A stretch of DNA of 64,000 nucleotides, taken from the NCBI GenBank assembly GCA_949592205.1, contig CATIUR010000001.1:2184001-2248000 (forward strand), given 5' to 3'. The DNA comes from Helichrysum umbraculigerum. Its lineage: Eukaryota > Streptophyta > Magnoliopsida > Asterales > Asteraceae. Numbering within the stretch: the first letter of the stretch is position 1; the number at the start of each line of letters is the position of its first letter. Of the stretch, positions 31,672-42,319 are shown piece after piece. The translations under genes were made by a program, and so were the position numbers. Below the pieces are notes generated by a model. That model ran no database searches, was not told the DNA's origin, and was given only the letters and a program-made list of their open reading frames with translations.

Positions 31672-32004
31672 ATGCCATTCGGTCTAACCAACGCACCGGC
31701 CGTATTCATGGACCTCATGAATCGGGTGTGCAAACCTTACCTTGACAAGTTTGTCATTGTATTCATCGATGACATCCTTATATATTCGCGAAACGAACAA
31801 GATCACGCACAACATCTTCAAACCATCCTTGAACTACTTAAGCACGAGGAGCTGTACGCCAAATTCTCTAAGTGTGAGTTCTGGATGCAAACCGTTCAAT
31901 TCCTTGGGCACGTGATCGATAATCAAGGAATTCATGTTGATCCATCGAAAATCGAGGCTATCAAAAATTGGCAATCGCCGACAACTCCAACAGAAGTACG
32001 GTAG
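31672..32004 (+). CDS. RT C-terminal half, Tekay-type pol
   Basis: MPFGLTNAPAVFMDLMN followed by VIVFIDDILIYS, with both catalytic Asp present, then the thumb (FLGHVIDNQGIHVDPSKIEAI). It closes with a TAG at 32002-32004, directly before the FLGLAGYYRRF motif, which continues in the same frame. Confidence 0.9.
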   Translation: MPFGLTNAPAVFMDLMNRVCKPYLDKFVIVFIDDILIYSRNEQDHAQHLQTILELLKHEELYAKFSKCEFWMQTVQFLGHVIDNQGIHVDPSKIEAIKNWQSPTTPTEVR

Positions 32005-33945
32005 TTTTTAGGACTGGCCGGTTACTATCGACGATTCATCGAGAACTTCTCAAAAATAGCCTTACCCCTCACTACACTGACTCAGAAAGACAAAAAATTC
32101 GACTGGACTGAAAAACAAGAGTCAGCATTCCAACTTTTGAAACAAAAGCTTTGCAGTGCTCCAATCTTATCTTTACCCGAAGGCACCGATGACTTCGTGG
32201 TATACTGCGATGTTTCTCATCAAGGTCTTGGTTGCGTGTTGATGCAACGAGACAAGGTCATTGCTTACGCCTCACAACAACTCAAAATTCACGAAAAGAA
32301 CTATACCACTCATGACCTCGAATTTGGAGCAGTCGTTTTTGCTCTCAAAATCTGGAGACATTATCTATACGGCACTAAGTGCACGATCTTCACCGACCAC
32401 AAAAGCCTCCAGCATATCTTTGATCAAAAGGATCTCAACATGAGGCAACGCCGATGGGTCGAGTTGCTTACCGATTATGATTGTGAAATCAAATATCATC
32501 CAGGGAAGGCAAATGTTGTTGCCGATGCCCTCAGTCGAAAAGAAAGGTCGAAACCACTTCGAATCCTAGCCCTCAGTATGACTATTCACAATGATCTAAA
32601 CATTCAGATTCTCGCTGCTCAACTCGAAGCTCTCAAACCTGATAACATCAAAAATGAAGCCTTGCGAGGCATGGAGAAACAATTCGAAATCAAGCCTAAT
32701 GGAATTAAGTATTTCTTAAATCGAATCTGGTTGCCTAGTTTTGGGAACCTGCGAGACTTGTTGATGGATGAAGTTCACAAGTCCAAATACTCTATTCACC
32801 CGGGATTCGACAAAATGTATCATGGCATCAAGGATTTCTATTGGTGGCCGAACATGAAAGCCGAAATCGCCACGTATGTCAGCAAGTGTCTTACTTGCTC
32901 GAAAGTCAAAGCCGAATATCAAAAACCTTCTGGTTTACTTCAACAGCACGACATTCCCGAATGGAAATGGGAACAAATCGCCATGGATTTCATAACCAAA
33001 CTACCCAAGTCGTCGAGCGGTTGCGATACCATTTGGGTGATCGTCGATCGTCTCACCAAATCTGCTCACTTCCTGGCAATCAAAGAAACCGACAAAATGG
33101 AACGCCTCACACGAATCTACATCAAGGAAATCGTAACCCGACACGGTGTTCCAATCTCGATTATCTCCGACAGGGATAGTCGTTTCACATCTCAATTTTG
33201 GCAGTCACTTCAAAAATCATTGGGTACCCGTCTCGATATGAGTACCGCATACCATCCTCAGACCGACGGCCAAAGTGAACGAACAATTCAAACACTTGAG
33301 GATACGCTACGAGCCTGCGTAGTTGACTTCGGTGTGAACTGGGAACAACACCTACCATTGTGCGAGTTTTCGTACAACAACAGCTACCATACCAGTATTG
33401 GGGCTGCACCATTCGAGGCACTATACGGTCGTAAGTGCCGCTCACCTATCTGTTGGACCGAAGTTGGGGATAGCCAACTCACGGGTCCGGAAATCATTCA
33501 CGAAACAACCGAGAAAATCTTCAAGATTCAAAACAAGCTCAAAGCCGCACGTGATCGTCAGAAAAATTATGCTGACGTGAGACGCAAACCACTCGAGTTC
33601 CAGGTTGGAGATCGAGTACTTCTCAAAGTATTGCCTTGGAAAGGCATAATTCGATTTGGCAAACGAGGGAAGTTAAATCCCAGATACATTGGACCATTCG
33701 AGATTCTCGAGAGGATTGGTCCAGTGGCATATCGATTGCAGCTGCCATCCGAGCTCAGCAGCGTGCACCCCACTTTTCATATTTCAAATTTGAAGAAGTG
33801 TCTGTCTGATGAGACACTTATCATCCCACTCGATGAAATTCGAGTTGACGACAAGCTTCACTTTGTTGAAGAACCCGCCGAAATCATGGACCGTGAGGTC
33901 AAACAACTCAAACAAAGTCGTATTCCCATTGTCAAAGTCAGGTGA
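32005..33945 (+). CDS. RNase H, integrase and C-terminal tail, Tekay-type pol
   Basis: In frame after the TAG: RT connection (FLGLAGYYRRFIENF), RNase H (YCDVSHQGLGCVLM, where Val replaces the usual Ala, and FTDHKSLQHIF). The integrase has its HHCC module (HPG-FDKMYH to CLTCSKVKAE) and DDE core (MDFITKLP, SDRDSRFTS, HPQTDGQSERTIQ). A GKLNPRYIGPFEILERIGPV tail and the start of a chromodomain-like segment (EIMDREVKQLKQSRIPIVKVR) follow. A TGA at 33943-33945 cuts this segment just before the usual aromatic of the chromodomain; two further stops lie beyond. The first Met in this piece is at 32137. Confidence 0.9.
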   Translation, partial: FLGLAGYYRRFIENFSKIALPLTTLTQKDKKFDWTEKQESAFQLLKQKLCSAPILSLPEGTDDFVVYCDVSHQGLGCVLMQRDKVIAYASQQLKIHEKNYTTHDLEFGAVVFALKIWRHYLYGTKCTIFTDHKSLQHIFDQKDLNMRQRRWVELLTDYDCEIKYHPGKANVVADALSRKERSKPLRILALSMTIHNDLNIQILAAQLEALKPDNIKNEALRGMEKQFEIKPNGIKYFLNRIWLPSFGNLRDLLMDEVHKSKYSIHPGFDKMYHGIKDFYWWPNMKAEIATYVSKCLTCSKVKAEYQKPSGLLQQHDIPEWKWEQIAMDFITKLPKSSSGCDTIWVIVDRLTKSAHFLAIKETDKMERLTRIYIKEIVTRHGVPISIISDRDSRFTSQFWQSLQKSLGTRLDMSTAYHPQTDGQSERTIQTLEDTLRACVVDFGVNWEQHLPLCEFSYNNSYHTSIGAAPFEALYGRKCRSPICWTEVGDSQLTGPEIIHETTEKIFKIQNKLKAARDRQKNYADVRRKPLEFQVGDRVLLKVLPWKGIIRFGKRGKLNPRYIGPFEILERIGPVAYRLQLPSELSSVHPTFHISNLKKCLSDETLIIPLDEIRVDDKLHFVEEPAEIMDREVKQLKQSRIPIVKVR

Positions 33946-34071
33946 AATTCGCGGCGTGGTCCGGAATTCACCTAGGAATGGGAGGACCAAATGCGACTCA
34001 AGTATCCTCAACTCTTCACTGATTCAACATCAAACACGACTTCGACTTAAATTTCGGGACGAAATTCTTCT
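33946..34071 (+). pseudogene. Remnant of the chromodomain end
   Basis: The frame after the TGA still resembles the normal C-terminus (RRGPEFT, then an EDQMRLKYPQLF segment) but is interrupted by another stop. It ends in the conserved TTTCGGGACGAAATTCTTC leader to the polypurine tract. Confidence 0.65.
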
Positions 34072-34084
34072 AACAGGGGGACAA
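34072..34084 (+). promoter_or_regulatory. Polypurine tract of the Tekay-type element
   Basis: ACAGGGGGACAA directly before the 3' LTR. Confidence 0.75.
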
Positions 34085-36663
34085 TGTGACACCCGTCAAA
34101 TTAGGACTAGTGATTAGTACCTAATCAAGTTTTAATACATGTAATTAGTTCTGTGTTAGGCTAATTAATGTATCAATCAATATATATATTGTTGAATATA
34201 TACAAGTATTATGCGATTTGATTAGATCGTACAAGGTTCAAATCGAATGTAATTCGGTCAATAAAATACGGACGTTGGTGAACAATTAAACTAAATAATG
34301 TCACATTATTTAATAACTCTATTGTATCCAAGATATTATTTTTATAATAATTCAGTTTTGATTCATATCGTACAACAACGTTTACACGATTAAAATGTTA
34401 AACGCACAAACAAACAAAACGAACTAAGTTATATTTTATAACTCAATTATTAAGTATTTGATGAAATACTTCAAGAAAAACACTGGATAAATATTCGCAT
34501 TTTGGAAACGTATAATTAAACGTAAATAAACTATTTAAACGTTTAAACAATCGAGAAAACGAACACCGCACGGAGCACAAACGCGGGGAACGAAAAACGG
34601 GTGAAGCCCACACCCATGGGCCCCACCCAACCGGTCAACAAAGGGGACAAACCCCCTCCCCACCATCTCATTTTCATCATCACCATCTTTTCATCTCTCT
34701 CTCTTTCTCCATTTTCTCTCAAACACAAACCACACCAAAAATCACCAAATCATCAAATAACACCCACAAACGAACTCAAATAGACAAAGTAATTAGAGAA
34801 AAGGAACCACCGCATCACGATCTACATTTCCATCTTTCCGGATTTTCGTTTCGACACTTTGTAAGTTTCCGACAAAATCCCGAAACTTCTCGTTTTAGCT
34901 TATTTTTACATATTTATGGGTTATTCAAGTGTATATATGCCTATTAAACAAGAGAAACACGATTTTATAGCTTAAAAATGGGTTAGATTTGAGTTTTGGG
35001 TCAAAAATTATCGACAGTCGCTGGGTACTGTTTTGATGTTCATCTTTGCGACACAAGCCTTGTGTCGCAGGTTGTGTCGTATAAAACCCTTGTGTCGTAT
35101 CTTGTGTCGTATAAACCCAGTTATGTCGGATCCTCTACGACACAATATTATGTCGTAAATACCGTGCGACACAACCACTATGTCGCTGTTAAATCAGCAT
35201 CGTACGCTTATGCGACACAACCCTTGTGTCGCAAAGCTCTTGTGTCGCACTTCTATGCGACACAACCATTGTGTCGCATAATCAACTTTGTGTCGCATAA
35301 AACGGAATGTTTAAAAACTTAGATTTTTACTAAGTGTCGAGATCTGGAATTTGTCACTTGATTTTACCTAAATTCAAATCCCAGATGCGTTTTTTTACCA
35401 AAGCAATATAGTAGAAATAAAAATTTTCCAAGCTCACTTGGCAGCTCGACCCCAACCAGGGGCTCTGCCCCTTGGACCCCGCTACCAGGGGTGCTGCCCC
35501 CGGACCCCCGTACTTAGATTCCGTAAGCACATTTCTCACCAAGTGTCAAACTTGTACAACTTCAAAACGCTTATACGATACAACTTTTCAAACATAATGG
35601 AATTTGCTTTTCAAGTATAACGCTTCGAAATCAACGTGATAACATCAAGACTATTATTACAATTAATCACCAACGGGCCGTACACGTTTTCAAATATACA
35701 AGTCAATCAACCAAGTTGGGGTAATTTGGACAAACAATTACAAAGGTAGTCTTTCAAGATGCCTAAACAATTAATAACCATCGCGTGTCATGGACACCTT
35801 CAGGTTACAAGTCTTCGGACCACACTTCAAGGCAAATCAATTCAAGTTATTAATTCAAACTTTCAAGACTCAGGTGAGTCTCGTGGCCCCTATTTTAATG
35901 CTTTTCAATCAGGGGTGTGAATTTATTGCTCGTTTTGTTTTACAAGTTGAACGCAAGTACAAATTAAATCAAATACTACATGAGTTTCAAGCTAATCAAT
36001 TTAAAGCCCTCCATAACATAGTCTGGTAATACGTAGTAGCGTGAATGTCAGTATATGATATCATATAAGATTGACAATCCTCGTCCGGGTTAGCACGCAC
36101 TAACTGGTCAAACGGACGTATTAGCATTTGGGAAGACGAGTGTGGATTAGGCACTCGTAGGAGGCATTTCAAGTTAGGTTTCCTTAAGTGGGCCTGACAA
36201 CTCAAGTTAAGCTCAGACTATGTGCTCATGGCTGTATAACTTTTATTTTGATTAATTGCATTTTAAATTCAACTATTAAATCTCGCGGTTCATACAAACA
36301 TATGTGTTGACATACAAACCTGTGAGCTCACCAGCGTTTCGCTGACCAATTTTAGCATGTATCACATGTGACCAGCAGTAGGTTGGACTGCTCAAGTAAG
36401 GATCAATTAGCTCGAGTCATCATGCAAACAATCAGAGATTTAGCTGCATTATTATATTTTGTATAGAATAATTATGTACTTAAATCTTTCAATTTCAACC
36501 GAGCTTATGTAAACAATATTTTTGATGTAAACTTTCGGTTTTATCAATACAAATGTAAAACGACGCATATAGTGGTCGTTCATTATATATCTTTGTGCTG
36601 TGATTATTGATTCGTAACACCCAAATCGTGCTTCCGCTAAACAATAAATTTGGGGGTGTTACA
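34085..36663 (+). mobile_element. 3' LTR of the Tekay-type element
   Basis: 2579 bases, TGTGACACCCGTC to GGTGTTACA. It retains the U5 segment missing from the 5' LTR and has a dyad array longer by about 48 bases. Confidence 0.93.
35046..35302. repeat. TGTCGC/GCGACA dyad array, 3' LTR
   Basis: Same word as in the 5' LTR but with two or three more units, for example GCGACACAACCATTGTGTCGC-like stems near 35257. GCGACACAAG and CTTGTGTCGC near 35048 pair perfectly. Confidence 0.88.
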
Positions 36664-36668
36664 CTCAA

Positions 36669-37892
36669 CCTACCGGGTTTGCCAACTTTCCACCAATTGC
36701 AAGCCCGTTCAACCTTGATCCGCACGACCCGAGGAATAATTATGCATTTCAAGGGTGGTACACAAACACACAATCCTCACCACCACAATCACAATTCACA
36801 CAATGGTCACAACCACAGTGGCTCCAAAACACACAATGGTCACCACAACAACCACACTTTTCTCCAAGCTCATCCAACCCCAGTCACCAACAAATGAATT
36901 TCACCGTACCACAAACTTTGGAAGAAAGCTCCGACGAGGCGAACCCGGAACCCGAACCCGAGCCCGAATCTGAACCCGAAACCCAAAAAAACAAGAAAAA
37001 GGGTAAACGGGTTAAAAAAGGGGAAGCGCCTAAACGGGCTCAAACACGTTGGACGGACGAGGAGGCTAGGATTTTAGCGGAGCGATGGATACACTGTTCC
37101 GAAAACGGTGTGGTGGGCAAAAATCAAACAAACGAGTCATTTTGGGCTAAAGTTAATGAAGCTTACAACAGTTGTGTCTCAACAAAACGTAACCTTAATC
37201 AACTTACTGGCAAATGGAACAAGATTTCTCACGACTCAAAAGCATTCCAAGCTCTCTACAAACACTACAAAGAAATTCGCCCACAAAGCGGTGCCGACGA
37301 AAACGACGTCATGATTGCCACCCGAAATGCATTCCGGCACCAAGTTGGGCGTGCGTTCATTTACGAGTCATCTTGGAATGTTATTAGACATTTCCCAAAA
37401 TTCTTTGCTGAGTCGGGCGTTATGGCCAATGAAGATTCTTTCCAACAATTTGTCACCGATCTGGACGCGGATGAACAACCGACAGCAACGGCTCTTGATA
37501 CGAACATGAAGCGGTTGTTCCAAAATGACTATATCCGTCGTCCTCCAGGCCGAAAGGCATCGAAAACTACCACCTCAAGCTCCGCCGGTTCATCCTCACG
37601 AAGTGTTCAATCTGAAAAAATGGAAACTTTGGAAGCAGTCAGGCAAACCGCTCTCGCGCAACAAGAAGCAATAAAAATGATTAAGGAAAATGCCATGAAA
37701 AAAGCTGCCTACAAAGCTTTGAGTTTTTTGTGTAAAAAACTTCCGAAGAAAGCGTCCAAAAAGGAAATTAAAATGCTTAAAAACGCGAGGAAAGAAGTTG
37801 TGACACTCTACCAAGACAAATATGGAAACGACGAATCGGACGAACATGAGGAAGAAAACGCAAACGAAACTGACGAATCGAGCTCCGATTAG
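36669..37892 (+). CDS. ORF1 of the PIF/Harbinger element, main part (Myb/SANT-like)
   Basis: The frame is open from the LTR junction (36669) to the stop; the first Met (36894) is internal. A Gln/Pro/Ser-rich N-terminal part precedes an acidic EPEPEPESEPE patch and a basic KKKGKRVKKG patch. A Myb/SANT-like domain (RWTDEEARILAERW, SFWAKVNEAYNSC, LTGKWNKISHDSKAF) covers about residues 50-130 from Met 36894. The C-terminal NAM-associated type domain starts at RRPPGRKASK and has long basic helices (QQEAIKMIKENAMKKAAYKA). Such proteins act with the DDE transposase in binding element DNA in the nucleus. Databases often call it glutathione S-transferase T3-like, which is wrong: no GST fold is present. 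It is inactive here through the LTR insertion and the upstream A-run shift. Confidence 0.85.
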   Translation, partial: PTGFANFPPIASPFNLDPHDPRNNYAFQGWYTNTQSSPPQSQFTQWSQPQWLQNTQWSPQQPHFSPSSSNPSHQQMNFTVPQTLEESSDEANPEPEPEPESEPETQKNKKKGKRVKKGEAPKRAQTRWTDEEARILAERWIHCSENGVVGKNQTNESFWAKVNEAYNSCVSTKRNLNQLTGKWNKISHDSKAFQALYKHYKEIRPQSGADENDVMIATRNAFRHQVGRAFIYESSWNVIRHFPKFFAESGVMANEDSFQQFVTDLDADEQPTATALDTNMKRLFQNDYIRRPPGRKASKTTTSSSAGSSSRSVQSEKMETLEAVRQTALAQQEAIKMIKENAMKKAAYKALSFLCKKLPKKASKKEIKMLKNARKEVVTLYQDKYGNDESDEHEEENANETDESSSD

Positions 37893-38249
37893 ATTATTTT
37901 TATTATTGTAGTAGATTTCAATTATCGTACTTTTAAATTTTTAGGATTTGTCGTAACTTTTATTTTTTTAGGAATGTAATTTTTTATTTTTAAGTTTATC
38001 CTTCTTTTTATTTTTTAAGAATTGTTGTAATTTTAAATTTTTAGAAATGTGTGTTATTTAAATTATATTGTGTTTTATTTAAATAATTGTATTTTAGTTT
38101 GTTAAAATAATGGTCAGCGGGGTCCAGAAAAATGAAGTGATGGATCAGGGATGGGAGGAGTTTGTCAGTTTCTGTCAGTTTCAGTCAGTTTTCTGAAAAA
38201 GCTGACGTGGCGCTGACGTGGCTCTGTCAGTTTCAGTCAGTTTATTTTT
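37893..38249 (+). other. 3' region of the PIF/Harbinger element
   Basis: A T-rich 3' flank is followed by a subterminal stretch with at least five GTCAGTTT words and two GCTGACGTGGC words. I see no transposase ORF. Confidence 0.65.
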
Positions 38250-38264
38250 GGGTTGGGAGTGGCC
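38250..38264 (-). repeat. Right terminal inverted repeat of the PIF/Harbinger element
   Basis: GGGTTGGGAGTGGCC, the inverse of the left end with one difference, followed by TTA. Confidence 0.85.
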
Positions 38265-38267
38265 TTA

Positions 38268-39156
38268 TATAACTTGTAATTTCCATTGCGACATCTACTT
38301 TTTGGTGCTTCCTCTGCATACTTGCAGGGACCACGATAAATATTTTACTACTACTATGTTCAGGATTTTTGAAAGAATTACTAAAATATTTACTCCGCAT
38401 CAGATAACATATTTTATTACTTGATGCATTACAAAAATAGCGATTTGTAAAACTCCGTAATAAAACGAATTATATGAATCATTGCAGGCCAGGAAAGAGT
38501 TAAGAATTGAGATACATTATAAAGATTATGACATTTTTTATTTTAGTTATAAAAACAAGATGGACGATTTGTGATATATAATTAGTTGTTTACATAGTTT
38601 GGGATGTTTACAATGAGAAATTTACATGAAATGATATATTTGTCGATAAATGAGGTTGAGTGATCATTATATAAAGGGAATAACACATGCATGTTTGTAT
38701 ACAGTTTTAGAAATTCTGGTAACTACACTTTTTAGTTTCACCAATCAAATATTCCATATAATCTTTATCCACTAAAATCCTTTTTAATTGGTCAAACACT
38801 AAAATGGACACTTACGAGGCAAATCAAAATAGTAACATGAACACTTCAAGTAGAACGGAAGGAATAGAAGTTTGATGCTACTATTACCAAATTGAAATTA
38901 TAGTAAAATATATATGATCGATTTTTCTGTTTTGTTGTTCAACCACATCTAACCTCTTTTATTTACACGCGGGCAAATGACTACGTATAATAATACGTGA
39001 TGTTAAAAGCATGTGATTTTCGCTTGTATAAATACATTTAGTGTAAAAAAATGATTCTTTGTAAAGGAATAGAAAATAGGATATAAGTTAGCGTCAATTA
39101 AAATCTTATAGTTGTTCTTATCGAACATTGTTTGGTTATTTTATAATTAGAACTAA
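38268..39156. other. Host spacer, no gene seen
   Basis: AT-rich DNA; only chance ORFs. Confidence 0.5.
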
Positions 39157-39165
39157 TAAAATAAA

Positions 39166-40243
39166 GGGCATATTGGTCTGAAAATGTATCGATTGTCACG
39201 AAATTCTATTGTATGCAATTCACTTTAAAAAATTATATTGTATGTAACGAACTTACTAATCACTCCTATTATGTGTAGTCATTAACTTGTTAAACCGGTT
39301 ACCAATAAAAAATATCATACATGGCTATCTTGTGCCCTTAGAAGTGATTAATGAACTTAAAGTTTCTCTATTTACTTAGAAAATGCAATTAATACTTATC
39401 AATTAATAAATTTATTTACTTATTTAACTTGATTTTTTTGTTTAACAAGGAAACTTTTAACTAATTAATTACTTTTATCTTGTGCGTTTAGAGCACTAGA
39501 TAGATAAACCCAAAATAAAAACAAAGAATCGCTCTGTCCAAATCCTTCTTATCCCCCTCACCCTTTCATTACTTTTCTTCACAAGAAAAATATTTCCCGT
39601 CAAAATCCGTCAGCTTCATTAATTCTTATTAATAATTCTTTCAATTCAATTAGATCCTCATATTTATGTGTACCTTATGGAACCAAAACCAATTCCCCTT
39701 GATTTCCTCTTCATAGATATTGATCGCTTGTTATCTTCAAAAACCATCGACCGGAACCATAAAATACCGGCCAGATCTATAAACACGGTATTACGATACG
39801 AAATCGATTTACTACAAAAAAAATATATATCCTTATATACACAAACATATTCAAACTATTTCCTAAATTAATTAGATCTCAAATCCAAAATTATAACAAA
39901 TAAATCGAGTTGATCTACAAATACAATTAGATCTCAAAACCTAAATTATTAAAAACAAAATCGAGTAAATCTACAAATACAAAGTGAAAAAATTATTAAA
40001 AACAAAATCGAGTAGATCTACAAATACAAAGTGGAAATTTTACACAAAAAAACCTAGATGTAACTACCCCACTGATAACCACCATCCACGAGCCACCAAA
40101 TAAGCAAACAACCAGTTTCAAGTTAATGACTACACATAATAGGAGGGATTAGTAAGTTCACTACGTACAATATGATTTTTTAAAGTAGAATACATATAAT
40201 AGAATTTCGTGACAAGTTCGATACATTTTCAGACCAATAGCCC
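39166..40243. mobile_element. Non-autonomous Mutator-like element (MULE), possible Pack-MULE
   Basis: Arms of about 140-150 bases are inverted copies: GGGCATATTGGTCTGAAAA at the left and its near complement at the right, both reaching a shared GTAGTCATTAACTTG. The 9-bp duplication TAAAATAAA flanks it (39157-39165, 40244-40252). No transposase is present. The centre (about 39480-39870) is unlike the arms and looks like gene-derived leader and coding DNA; two direct repeats with AAACAAAATCGAGTA lie at 39895-40035. Confidence 0.82.
39677..39871 (+). CDS. Small ORF inside the MULE (captured fragment?)
   Basis: From the Met at 39677 about 64 codons read MEPKPIPLDFLFIDIDRLLS and continue to a stop; an in-frame Met lies three codons upstream at 39668. 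It follows a CT-rich leader-like stretch. I do not recognise a family. It may be a captured first exon or chance. Confidence 0.3.
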   Translation: MEPKPIPLDFLFIDIDRLLSSKTIDRNHKIPARSINTVLRYEIDLLQKKYISLYTQTYSNYFLN

Positions 40244-40346
40244 TAAAATAAACACCCACCAACTTGTTATCCATTGATATTTGACTATCAAGTTATCAAC
40301 CAGTCATCTCCGATCACCTATCAATCGAGACATATTTTATTCAAAT

Positions 40347-40477
40347 GGGAGTGATTCGTACACCACAAGTTTTTAGTCATACACCACTAAACATGCTTTA
40401 CAGTGTTGTACAGTACAACACCTTATAACATGTTTGGTGGTGTATGGCTAAAAACAGTAGTGTACGGATCACTACCC
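40347..40477. mobile_element. Short MULE-type MITE, copy 1
   Basis: 131 bases with ends GGGAGTGATTCGTACACC and, reversed, GGGTAGTGATCCGTAC. A perfect 10-bp duplication TTATTCAAAT lies at 40337-40346 and 40478-40487. Confidence 0.8.
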
Positions 40478-40487
40478 TTATTCAAAT

Positions 40488-41140
40488 CAAATGCAAATAA
40501 GGTATATTTAACAAATATTATGTTGTGAGTTGCACATAAGTTATATGCAACTAAAATAAAAACAATTTGACATTTTATACTTCTAACTCGCGAACTAAGT
40601 GAAATATTAATGTATAATAATCTTAAAAAATACACTTGAAGGGCCTAAAATCAAAGTTTAATGCGGATAAAATTTCCGCAAATATGATATAAAAAAGAAA
40701 AGAATATATATATATACTTGATTAGCTAATTCCTTTTCGCATTTGGGGTTTTGTAATGTTGACCCCATTGCATGTTCTACTAAAATTGAGCCACCATTTT
40801 GCCTCATCTTTTATCGACATCTTGAATGTTAATGGTACAAAGAGTATATGAGTATGCATGGGTCCTTCTAAAGATATACTATAACTTATATCATTTTCCA
40901 TCTTATTTCATACTTTTATGAAAGTTATTATTATTATTATTATTATAGTTTCATTTATCATCATTTAAACATTTGTCTGAATATATAAAAAAATAAGTTA
41001 GAAGGCGATTAACTGATTATGATTTTAATGATTCTATTAAACCTTTATATGCACCTTTTCTATTATACACTAATTAATAGTTTGCATTCTAGTATTTCAT
41101 TTTTATAATTTATTTATTTATTTTGTGATTATGAAAAGCT
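40488..41140. other. Host spacer, no gene seen
   Basis: AT-rich with a (TTA)n run near 40928; nothing coding. Confidence 0.5.
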
Positions 41141-41149
41141 ATTTTAAAA

Positions 41150-41287
41150 TGATGATGAGTCGTACACCACCAAAAGTTCTCCGTACACTACTGATTGTGC
41201 TTTACATTGTTACAGTGTACAACATCATAAATCACAAATAATAGTTGGTATACGAAATTTTTTTTGGTAGTGTATGAATCACTCCTG
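41150..41287. mobile_element. Short MULE-type MITE, copy 2
   Basis: 138 bases from the same family as 40347 (GTACACCACC ends, central TGTACAACA). The 9-bp duplication ATTTTAAAA lies at 41141-41149 and 41288-41296. Confidence 0.78.
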
Positions 41288-41296
41288 ATTTTAAAA

Positions 41297-42319
41297 CAAT
41301 TGATCTAGATGAAACACAGACAATATAATTGATATTTGAGGCATGTGGTTTATAACCTTGGACACTAATGATATCATCCATCTTCATTACTTGACATGTG
41401 CTACAATCTACTTTGCTTGAATCTTTATGACGGACATAGAATTTTTATATACCAAATCATGTATTTATGATACCATTTCATTATTGTGTAACTGATAAAA
41501 AAATGAACAACTATATATATAAATAAAATGTGGTACATGTTATTCGTATTTGGAATTGTTTTAACGTGCTATACGGATCGAAACCAACTAATCAAAAATT
41601 ACCAAAATTAACCATTAAACCCGTAACTGATTAATACATTTCTTGTTCAGTTCAAATTTACGAGTTAACTTGTAATCGTCACAATTCGAATAATCCAAAC
41701 CGAATAATACAAAAACACAATAAACAGCTAGAACAGCACACCTAGATGCATATAGTGGATATATACCAGTCGTAGGACATCAAAATATACAACAGAAAAT
41801 TGATAGGGAGTAAAATAATATTATAAACGTACGTGACATAGTTTTTCACTGGCTTTTTTATATTGTAAAAGGCGACAACTCAGAAACCAAAGTGCATTAA
41901 TCAAATTTCACTACCATAGAAAATAATATACGGTGACCTTTTTTTAACATTGTTATTAATTAACTAAAACATTGTTAGTTTGGAGTAATCGATGTTAACC
42001 AAATTGGATGTGTGATGGTTAAGTTTCTTGAGTAGTTAGGGAATCAGTTTATCTTTTGAAGCTTTGTTTAAAAGGATCAATACAGGATAATTTCTTGAAC
42101 ATCCAAACAACATTTTTGGCTTCAATTGTTTGGTAATATTTACGTTTTCTTGTTTCTAATTTCTTGAACTAAATAGTGTTTTGTAAGATGTAAACAAGAA
42201 ATTACTTATATTATTTACGATTTTTTATTTGTCATGTAGTATAGTACTTGAGAGAAAGATAATCGTCCAAAGCAACGTTTTCTCTATGTAACATTTTCTT
42301 TTTCTAACAATGGTTACGA
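41297..42319. other. Host spacer, no gene seen
   Basis: No coding signal or clear repeat. Confidence 0.5.

Larger units (their letters stand above)
26036..36663 (+). mobile_element. Full-length Tekay-type Ty3/gypsy (chromovirus) element
   Basis: LTRs at 26036-28444 and 34085-36663, primer site at 28448, an extra coiled-coil ORF, gag-protease, RT, RNase H, integrase with a C-terminal tail, and a polypurine tract. The duplication CTCAA flanks both ends (26031-26035, 36664-36668). The LTRs differ by roughly 15-17 substitutions by eye plus three indels, so the insertion is young. Pol is nevertheless broken by one frameshift (near 31095) and in-frame TAGs at 31666 and 32002. It sits in the ORF1 gene of the PIF/Harbinger element. 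Confidence 0.93.
25479..38264 (+). mobile_element. PIF/Harbinger DNA transposon carrying only ORF1, split by an LTR element
   Basis: Terminal repeats GGCCATTCCCAACCC (25479-25493) and, reversed, GGCCACTCCCAACCC (38250-38264) differ at one base. The flanks TTA at 25476-25478 and 38265-38267 are the 3-bp duplication expected for PIF/Harbinger. Without the inserted 10.6 kb LTR element it would be about 2.15 kb and would hold one gene, a Myb/SANT-like ORF1. The DDE transposase (ORF2) is absent. The left subterminal DNA is GC-rich with CCGAC words; the right one has repeated GTCAGTTT. Confidence 0.88.

Noticed and set aside
36894..37892. Glutathione S-transferase gene, as similar proteins are often labelled
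   Set aside because: No thioredoxin fold or GST C-domain; the Myb/SANT-like and NAM-associated type regions and the surrounding TIRs show PIF/Harbinger ORF1.
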